Shown here: positions 1-3,877 of the stretch, in pieces
How the letters are laid out: every line of letters begins with the position of its first letter
How positions within the stretch are numbered: position 1 is the stretch's first letter
Assembly: GCA_020441345.1 (NCBI GenBank)
Contig: JAGRMK010000152.1
Span: 1-5,520, forward strand
Reading direction: 5' to 3'
DNA length: 5,520 nt
From: Paracoccaceae bacterium
GTDB taxonomy: Bacteria; Pseudomonadota; Alphaproteobacteria; Rhodobacterales; Rhodobacteraceae
Made by a program: the position numbers and the translations under genes
Notes under the pieces: model-generated
Seen by the model: the letters and a program-made list of their open reading frames with translations, nothing else
Database searches by the model: none
Told to the model about the DNA's origin: nothing

Positions 1-590
1 GGGATTAACCCGCGCGCCGTGGCCGCAAGCTTGGCCGCGATTGCGTCCTGAACCTCTTCGGGCAGGCCGCAATCGTTATCCCAAGCCCGCGTGATCTTCA
101 CGCGCGGCTTTCCAGCAGTGACGGGCCTATTGGGCAATAGCGCCGCAACACCCTTGGCTTCGTATTCGCGCAGCCATCGGTAGAGTGTGGGTTTCGACAC
201 CTCGTGATCGATCGAAGCCCGTTCAACAGCTTCCCGGCGTTCACGGGATTTTGGGGCTGTTCGCAGGACAGGCGCAAGTATCCTCTGGCGTTTCACCGCC
301 TTCTCAATTCGCCAACATTCAACAGGGGCTTGAACAGGCCGTTCAACGGGGGCTTCATCCTGATCAAGTCCAAGCTTTTCACGAAGAGGGGAAGGCAGAA
401 GGTCGGTTAGAAGCGCAAGCGAATTACCGCTCTTACCGCCCCGTGTTCCGGCCAACTCGACAACGGGCAAGGAATGGCCGTGCCATTTTTTGCCTTGCTT
501 CGCGCCTGACATGGCCGCCTGAGCGGTTCTAAGCGAGATACCCGCCGCCCGTGCAAATTCGTCAGGCCGGATCATAGAGGGCGCATTCAT
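1..590 (-). CDS. Mu-type transposase A, N-terminal 196 residues (runs off left edge)
   Basis: An uninterrupted minus-strand frame runs from ATG at 590 to the window edge. Residues about 6-75 form a small DNA-binding region (MIRPDEFARAAGISLRTAQ, then KKWHGHSLPVVEL) like the first domain of Mu-family transposases. A charged, proline-rich linker (about 76-92) follows. Residues about 93-170 look like the next helical DNA-binding domain: a WRIEKAVKRQRIL helix, the helix-turn-helix VSKPTLYRWLREYEAKGVAALLPNRP, then KPRVKITRAW, which in this family leads toward the DDE catalytic core. The core itself lies outside the window. The protein would bind the phage ends and carry out strand transfer during integration and replicative transposition. 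The start is supported by a GGGGTGG stretch just upstream and by a 4-bp overlap with the preceding gene. I see no frameshift or stop in the visible part. Confidence 0.85.
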   Translation of the reverse strand, partial: MNAPSMIRPDEFARAAGISLRTAQAAMSGAKQGKKWHGHSLPVVELAGTRGGKSGNSLALLTDLLPSPLREKLGLDQDEAPVERPVQAPVECWRIEKAVKRQRILAPVLRTAPKSRERREAVERASIDHEVSKPTLYRWLREYEAKGVAALLPNRPVTAGKPRVKITRAWDNDCGLPEEVQDAIAAKLAATARGLI

Positions 591-784
591 TCGCCACCCC
601 GCAGGTGTTCTAAGAACCTTTGCGCAAGCGCTACAGATTTTGGTCCAGCACGTCTTCCCGATACGGCGGCGGTAACAGCCTCGCGAACGAAGCCATTCCC
701 TTCACAGTAGGCTTTCAATGAGCTACCGCGCGCCACCAGTTCGGCACGAACGTCTTTCAGAAGTTGCGGCGATGGTGTATTCAT
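587..784 (-). CDS. Ner/Cro-like small phage DNA-binding regulator
   Basis: A 65-residue protein starting MNTPSPQLLKDVR and ending LEHLRGGE. The middle (about 22-52: SSLKAYCEGNGFVREAVTAAVSGRRAGPKSVALAQRFL) has the spacing of a helix-turn-helix with a GRRAGPK turn, as in short regulators that precede the transposase in Mu-like phages. In Mu the protein at this place, Ner, represses early transcription by binding between ner and c. A similar job is inferred from position and size. Its TGA overlaps the transposase ATG as ATGA, so the two are probably translationally coupled. The frame is open up to an ATG at 841, but that start would cross the operator repeats and add an unconvincing Cys-rich leader, so ATG 784 is preferred. 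A GGAG lies 11 nt upstream. Precise family membership is not certain. Confidence 0.7.
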   Translation of the reverse strand: MNTPSPQLLKDVRAELVARGSSLKAYCEGNGFVREAVTAAVSGRRAGPKSVALAQRFLEHLRGGE

Positions 785-863
785 TATACACAAGGCTCCA
801 CATTGCAATGACGTTCCACAATGTAACATTACACTCCACATTGCAGGGTGTAAAGGGGGTAGA
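785..863. promoter_or_regulatory. Divergent early/repressor control region with three operator-like repeats
   Basis: This 79-bp gap separates the ner-like gene (minus) from the repressor (plus) and must hold both promoters. It contains three direct copies of YTCCACAWTGYA at 796-807, 814-825 and 834-845, at 18- and 20-bp steps, so they fall on roughly the same helix face. Smaller symmetric elements overlap them: CATTGCAATG (801-810), and TGTAA-CA-TTACA (822-833). A TATAAT on the minus strand (783-788) overlaps the ner-like ATG, and a weak plus-strand TTGCAA (803-808) could be a -35. Promoter positions are guesses; the repeats are directly visible. Confidence 0.75.
796..845 (+). repeat. Three direct repeats CTCCACATTGCA / TTCCACAATGTA / CTCCACATTGCA
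   Basis: The first and third copies are identical over 12 bp (796-807 and 834-845). The middle copy (814-825) differs at three positions. Each is non-palindromic as a unit, so they are directly repeated recognition elements. Their place between divergent repressor and early genes makes them the likely binding sites of the repressor encoded at 864-1316, the ner-like protein, or both, as with O1-O3 of Mu. Confidence 0.75.
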
Positions 864-1316
864 ATGGAAGCTGAAGACCTGATCCGCCGTTTGAAGGAAA
901 AACATAGCGTGACAACAGATCAAGAACTTGCGAAAGCGTTGTTCTTGGGGAAAAGCACTGTAGGCGCGTGGCGGTCACGGGGGGCTGTGCCCGAGCGCTA
1001 TGTTCGGGCGCTCAATGATGACAGGAAAGAACCCGCTTCGCTCATTCCCGCAGAAATGACAGAGGAAGAGCATTTGGCGCTTTCGCTGGCCATTCTCAGG
1101 CTGATCCGAGACTATTCTTCAGTAGTCACAGACAACAGAGAGTTCCTCGCACATGGAACGGAAATGCCGAACATTTTGATGCGCTACTATGAGAAGGCAA
1201 TCGAGGACTTTGGCATAAGCTCCGAAGAGTTCACCCAAGAAAAGCGTGCCTTCTTCAACTCATGGGTAAGCCGTTTCAATGTGAAGGCGTTCGATGAGTT
1301 TTTCTCGAAGGATTAG
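864..1316 (+). CDS. Phage repressor with CI-type helix-turn-helix (c-repressor analogue)
   Basis: A 150-residue protein. Residues about 4-50 match the bacteriophage CI repressor N-terminal pattern: an amphipathic first helix (EDLIRRLKEKHSV), then TDQELAKALFLGKSTVGAWRSRGAVPERYVRAL, in which ELAKAL and STVGAWRSRG form the helix-turn-helix. The remainder (about 60-150) is acidic, apparently helical and of no family I recognise. It lacks the S24 self-cleavage domain of lambda CI, so induction would not be by standard RecA-stimulated autoproteolysis. It probably keeps the prophage silent by binding the repeats just upstream. ATG 864 is preceded by AAAGGGGG (852-859), a strong ribosome binding site. 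Transcription points away from the transposase and toward the phage terminus, as for Mu c. Confidence 0.8.
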   Translation: MEAEDLIRRLKEKHSVTTDQELAKALFLGKSTVGAWRSRGAVPERYVRALNDDRKEPASLIPAEMTEEEHLALSLAILRLIRDYSSVVTDNREFLAHGTEMPNILMRYYEKAIEDFGISSEEFTQEKRAFFNSWVSRFNVKAFDEFFSKD

Positions 1317-1345
1317 CTTCGCCAATCGCTTCACCAAACGTTCTC

Positions 1346-1359
1346 ATTTTTATAAAAAT
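1346..1359. repeat. Perfect 14-bp AT palindrome
   Basis: ATTTTTATAAAAAT equals its own reverse complement and lies 30 bp after the repressor stop. It could be a bend or protein-binding site (IHF/HU-like) in the phage end. With no GC stem before the T-run, it is not a typical intrinsic terminator. Confidence 0.6.
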
Positions 1360-1424
1360 CAATGGCTTAGCTTTGCGCACCCCTGATACCTACCGTTTGA
1401 CACCCGTATCACTCTAAGCCATTG
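1360..1424. repeat. Inverted repeat, 11-bp arms with nested 6-bp arms
   Basis: CAATGGCTTAG (1360-1370) is the exact reverse complement of CTAAGCCATTG (1414-1424). Inside, TGATAC (1384-1389) is the reverse complement of GTATCA (1406-1411), but at unequal distance from the outer arms (13 versus 2 bp). The asymmetry suits two oppositely oriented protein sites better than a single hairpin. It lies in the prophage end region. Confidence 0.75.
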
Positions 1425-1486
1425 TGAAAACACACAAAACCAGCTAAAAAGAGGTGCGCCAATCACGCGCACGCATTATCAATTCA

Positions 1487-1584
1487 AAAGTCGCGCTTCA
1501 TGGGGCACGACCGAGGCCACCTTTGCGGCGCCTGCCCGGCGGGTTATGTCAGGGGTTGGCCCAGCGCAAAAGGATTGCCCATGA
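1487..1584 (+). pseudogene. Possible 3' stump of a host gene cut by the prophage
   Basis: The frame that enters from the phage side (reading SWGTTEATFAAPARRV near 1498-1545) stays open until TGA at 1582-1584. That stop overlaps the ATG of the next gene as ATGA, a common junction in operons. DNA here already has host-like GC content. Against it, the frame is only about 30 codons, no family is recognised, third-position GC does not separate it from the other open frame, and the open frame continues back into phage DNA by chance. If real, the 5' part of the gene lies beyond the other end of the prophage. Confidence 0.25.
1568..1574 (+). promoter_or_regulatory. Ribosome binding site deciding the GlcG-like start
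   Basis: AAAAGGA sits 6 nt before ATG 1581. The frame is open back to ATG 1500, but that longer form has no comparable site and adds 27 residues unlike the family, so 1581 is chosen. Confidence 0.7.
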
Positions 1585-2006
1585 CCCTGACCCTTGACCA
1601 AGCCCGCACGATCATCGCCGCCAGCCGCGCCAAGGGGCGCGAGATGGGGCTCAAGCCTCTGTCGGTCGTGGTGCTGGACGCGGGCGGCAATACGCTGGCG
1701 TTCGAGCGCGAGGATGGCGCTGCGCCGGGGCGGTTCGCGATTGCGCATGGCAAGGCCTATGGCGCCGTCATGTTGGGCATGGCAGGGCGCGCGCAGATGG
1801 CGCGGGCCGAGGCGCAGGCCTATTTCATGGCCGCGGTGAACGGGGTTTACGGCGGGGCGGTGGTGCCGGTTCCGGGCGGTGTCTTGTTGCGCGACGCGCA
1901 TGGGGCGGTGATCGGCGCGGTTGGCGTGACGGGCGATACATCGGACCATGATGCCGAGGCGGGTCTTGCCGGGGCCGCCGCCGCGGGGATTGCCGCCGAA
2001 GCCTGA
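1581..2006 (+). CDS. GlcG/HbpS-family (DUF336) protein
   Basis: A 141-residue protein covering the whole usual length of the GlcG/HbpS family. Visible family features are MTLTLDQARTIIAA at the start, the strand VVVLDAGGNTLAFEREDGA (about 29-47), the helix AIAHGKAYGAVMLG (about 53-66), VPVPGGVLLRD (about 95-105) and GAVGVTGDTSDHDAEAG (about 112-128). No signal peptide is seen, so it is probably cytoplasmic. Family members include heme-binding HbpS and GlcG of the glycolate locus; most have no proven enzyme activity, so no substrate is assigned. It lies 65 bp before the amidotransferase-like gene and may share its transcript. The prophage boundary is only about 80-100 bp upstream and has probably replaced the native promoter or separated the gene from an upstream operon partner. 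Confidence 0.88.
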   Translation: MTLTLDQARTIIAASRAKGREMGLKPLSVVVLDAGGNTLAFEREDGAAPGRFAIAHGKAYGAVMLGMAGRAQMARAEAQAYFMAAVNGVYGGAVVPVPGGVLLRDAHGAVIGAVGVTGDTSDHDAEAGLAGAAAAGIAAEA

Positions 2007-2071
2007 CCCCCTTTCCCTTGGCGGGCACAGGGTCTAGGTTCCGCAGCAGGTGAACCAACACGGGAAAAGCC

Positions 2072-2830
2072 ATGTCGGGAAAGCGTCCGGTTGTCGGTGT
2101 GATCGGCAACAGCGCCATGCTTCATGAGACCTATGCCGTTCACGCGGGCGGGGTGATGAATTCATCCGCGGTCGCCGAGGTTTCGGGAGCGATGCCGTTG
2201 CTGATCCCGGCCGATCCGCGTTTTGTGTCCGTGGCGGAACTGCTGGAGACCTTTGACGGGTTCTTGCTGACCGGCGGGCGGCCCAATGTGCATCCGGCGG
2301 AATATGGCGAAGAGCCGACCGAGGCGCATGGTGCGTTTGACCGTTGCCGGGATGCGATCGTGCTGCCGCTGGTTCGGGCTTGCGTCGAGCGCGGGCAGCC
2401 GTTTCTGGGGGTGTGTCGCGGCTTTCAGGAGGTCAATGTCGCGATGGGCGGGACGCTTTACCCGGAAATCCGGGATCTGCCGGGGCGCATGAATCACCGG
2501 ATGCCGCCAGATGGCACGTTGGAAGAGAAGTTCGCGTTGCGTCATGCGGTGACCTTTGCCGAGGGGGGCGTGTTCCACCGGCTTCTGGGCGCGACCGAGG
2601 TGATGACCAACACATTGCACGGCCAGGGCATCAAGACCGCGGGCGCGCGGATCGTGATCGACGGTCATGCGCCAGACGGCACGCCCGAGGCGATCTATGT
2701 TCGGGATGCGCCGGGGTTCACGCTGTCGGTTCAGTGGCACCCTGAGTTCAACGCGGCCAACGACCCGGTGTCGCGTCCGTTGTTCGCCGCTTTTGGCGCG
2801 GCGCTGCGGGAGTGGCAGGCACGCGGCTGA
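2072..2830 (+). CDS. Peptidase C26 / class I glutamine amidotransferase-like hydrolase (PuuD type)
   Basis: A 252-residue protein with the class I glutamine amidotransferase fold in the version used by gamma-glutamyl-gamma-aminobutyrate hydrolases. It begins KRPVVGVIGNS, has the oxyanion-side strand FDGFLLTGGRPNVHPAEYG (about 61-79), the nucleophile elbow FLGVCRGFQEVNVAMGGTL with Cys115, and the SVQWHPEF motif with His223 and Glu225, so the triad is complete. Length is normal for the family. The likely reaction is hydrolysis of a gamma-glutamyl amide bond, as in PuuD of putrescine breakdown. No other putrescine gene is in view, so the exact substrate is open. No signal peptide is seen. ATG 2072 follows GGGAAAAG by a few bases. 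The stop is followed at once by a strong hairpin, which probably ends the GlcG-like/PuuD-like unit. Confidence 0.9.
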   Translation: MSGKRPVVGVIGNSAMLHETYAVHAGGVMNSSAVAEVSGAMPLLIPADPRFVSVAELLETFDGFLLTGGRPNVHPAEYGEEPTEAHGAFDRCRDAIVLPLVRACVERGQPFLGVCRGFQEVNVAMGGTLYPEIRDLPGRMNHRMPPDGTLEEKFALRHAVTFAEGGVFHRLLGATEVMTNTLHGQGIKTAGARIVIDGHAPDGTPEAIYVRDAPGFTLSVQWHPEFNAANDPVSRPLFAAFGAALREWQARG

Positions 2831-2832
2831 TC

Positions 2833-2878
2833 CCGGTTTCCGAACGCTGCGATCGGGCGTTGCGGACCTGGAAACCGG
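2833..2878 (+). terminator. Nested hairpin, probable transcription terminator
   Basis: CCGGTTTCC (2833-2841) and GGAAACCGG (2870-2878) form a perfect 9-bp stem starting 2 nt after the stop codon. An inner pair AACGC (2843-2847)/GCGTT (2857-2861) extends it. It is followed by TGTTT, a weak T tract, so Rho-independent termination is likely but not textbook; an mRNA-stabilising 3' hairpin is the alternative. Confidence 0.6.
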
Positions 2879-2962
2879 TGTTTCCCATCGCAGAGTGAAC
2901 CGACCGGCATTTGTCTTCGACCCATCGTCACCGGCCCGTTCGGGCCCCGACATACCAGAGGT

Positions 2963-2967
2963 GGAGG
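2963..2967 (+). promoter_or_regulatory. Ribosome binding site GGAGG deciding the trefoil-META start
   Basis: GGAGG lies 6 nt before ATG 2974, ideal spacing. The resulting protein begins with a clean signal peptide, whereas the upstream in-frame ATG 2911 would add 21 Arg-rich residues before it. Confidence 0.8.
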
Positions 2968-2973
2968 TCACGC

Positions 2974-3813
2974 ATGTTCGGTTCCCTGTTTCGCGCCTGT
3001 GCGGTGCTGGTGGCGCTTGTCGGTCCGGCCGCTGCCGAGCCGGTCGCTTTTCAATCCCGGATCAACGGCCAGTATGTCGGCACCACGGACACCGGGCTGT
3101 TGGCGGCGAATGCACGCGGTCCCGAGGCGCTGGTTCTGGACATGGTGCGGTTGGAGGGAAATCGCGTGGCGTTTCGCGACCCGGCGAGCGGGATGTTCCT
3201 GCGGGCCGGGGTCGGGCCGCAGACCCTGTTGGCGGTGGCCTCGCCGCATATTCGCGGCTGGGAGACCTTTGAGCTGATCCAGACCGGGGCGGACATAACG
3301 CTGCGCTCGGTGCAAAACGGGCTTTTCGTGGGGACCGACGGGGTGGATGCGCGTCTGGCGGCGACCTGGGGCACGCGCGGGCAGGGGCAGAGTTTTCGCC
3401 TGGTGCCGATAGGTGCGGTTGCCCGACCGGACGAAGCGGCGCCGCGCGTGCCGTCTGCCGATCTTGGGTTCGCGGGGCGCTGGCGGCTCGATGCCTTGTT
3501 CGATGACGGGCGGATGCTGTCGATCCGGGATCGCGCGATGCAGGAGGCGCAGGTGACCATCGCGCGGCGCGGCGGTGTCGACGGCACGACCGGGTGCAAC
3601 CAGATCTCGGCACGAATCCTCGAATCGCGCTCTGGTTTTGTTGTCGAGGATTTTCTGACCACCCGCGTTCGGTGCTATGGCGCGCGGGCCGACGTGGAGC
3701 GGCATCTGATCGATGCGCTGACCGAGGCCACGCATTTCGCGCGCATCGGTTCGGATGTGCTGGAGATCCGCGACAGCACCGGGCGCCTCAGCGCACGGTT
3801 GCGTCGCCTGTAA
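2974..3813 (+). CDS. Secreted fascin-like beta-trefoil + META/HslJ domain protein
   Basis: A 279-residue protein. Residues 1-21 form a Sec signal peptide (MFGSLFRACAVLVALVGPAAA, likely cut before EPV), so it is exported to the periplasm or beyond. Residues about 24-146 show three similar units, each a V/I-x-F/L strand, then an NG or SG turn and a Y/F-V/L strand: VAFQSRINGQYVG (24-36), VAFRDPASGMFLRAG (65-79), ITLRSVQNGLFVG (108-120), with WETFELI between. This is the fascin-type beta-trefoil pattern. Residues about 165-279 form a META/HslJ domain: FAGRWRLDAL, the signature DGTTGCNQ (203-210), then FLTTRVRC and a last strand DVLEIRDSTGRLSARL. Cys208 and Cys234 could form a disulfide after export. 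The trefoil may bind a sugar or protein ligand; META domains occur in envelope stress proteins, but no activity is established. It has its own start signals and follows a terminator-like hairpin, so it is probably a separate transcript. Confidence 0.82.
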   Translation: MFGSLFRACAVLVALVGPAAAEPVAFQSRINGQYVGTTDTGLLAANARGPEALVLDMVRLEGNRVAFRDPASGMFLRAGVGPQTLLAVASPHIRGWETFELIQTGADITLRSVQNGLFVGTDGVDARLAATWGTRGQGQSFRLVPIGAVARPDEAAPRVPSADLGFAGRWRLDALFDDGRMLSIRDRAMQEAQVTIARRGGVDGTTGCNQISARILESRSGFVVEDFLTTRVRCYGARADVERHLIDALTEATHFARIGSDVLEIRDSTGRLSARLRRL

Positions 3814-3833
3814 CCAAGCCAAGCCAAGCCAAG
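3814..3833 (+). repeat. Four tandem copies of CCAAG
   Basis: CCAAG is repeated four times without change, starting at the base after the TAA stop of the preceding gene and lying between two convergent genes. It is a short microsatellite-like tract; no function is evident. Confidence 0.85.
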
Positions 3834-3847
3834 GGTGCAGGCACGGC

Positions 3848-3871
3848 GCCCTTGTTCGGGCTTTTCCCGAA
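3848..3871. terminator. Possible terminator between convergent genes
   Basis: GCCC (3848-3851) pairs with GGGC (3858-3861) followed by TTTT on the plus strand. An alternative fold pairs TTCGGG (3855-3860) with CCCGAA (3866-3871) around a 5-nt loop. The two folds exclude each other and are short. Position between convergent stop codons supports a terminator, possibly bidirectional. Confidence 0.4.
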
Positions 3872-3877
3872 GTGTGG

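Larger units (their letters stand above)
1..1486 (-). mobile_element. Mu-like transposable prophage, repressor-side (left) end, partial
   Basis: Three phage genes occur in the order and orientations of the Mu left end: a repressor transcribed toward the phage terminus, and a divergent early operon of a small ner-like gene followed by a DDE transposase with an N-terminal DNA-binding part. The stretch is clearly less GC-rich than the host genes that follow, and it ends in AT-rich non-coding DNA with inverted repeats. The rest of the prophage would lie to the left, outside the window. The right limit is set at a CA at 1485-1486, because Mu-type ends are TG...CA and the inward-reading end TGAATTGAT resembles Mu's TGTATTGAT. 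CA at 1480-1481 or 1499-1500 are alternatives, so the boundary is uncertain by about 15 bp. Confidence 0.82.
1317..1486. other. Non-coding Mu-type phage end (putative transposase binding region)
   Basis: No convincing gene lies here. The DNA is AT-rich and dense in repeats: the AT palindrome 1346-1359, the inverted pair CAATGGCTTAG/CTAAGCCATTG, an inner pair TGATAC (1384-1389)/GTATCA (1406-1411), and GCGCACC (1376-1382) with its inverse GGTGCGC (1453-1459). CGCCAATC occurs directly at 1320-1327 and 1458-1465. Ends of Mu-like phages carry several transposase sites within roughly the first 200 bp, so these are the natural candidates. No site matches the classical Mu consensus well by eye. Confidence 0.6.

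Noticed and set aside
185..532. Plus-strand 115-codon frame near the left edge
   Set aside because: It is antisense to the transposase frame on the minus strand, which shows recognisable DNA-binding motifs; the plus-strand product is low-complexity and unlike any family I know.
796..845. Possible CRISPR-like array from the three short repeats
   Set aside because: The units are 12 bp with 6-8 bp gaps, far too short, and lie in a divergent promoter region; operators explain them.
1346..1424. Intrinsic terminator for the repressor gene
   Set aside because: The T-rich stretch comes before the GC-containing inverted repeat rather than after it, and the loop would be over 40 nt.
1479..1949. 156-codon minus-strand frame opposite the GlcG-like gene
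   Set aside because: Shadow of a clear GlcG/HbpS-family gene; its product is Arg/His-rich without motifs, and it would also cross the phage-host junction.
2933..2946. GGCCC-GTTC-GGGCC small hairpin before the trefoil-META gene
   Set aside because: Only a 5-bp stem in GC-rich DNA, with no T tract; easily chance.
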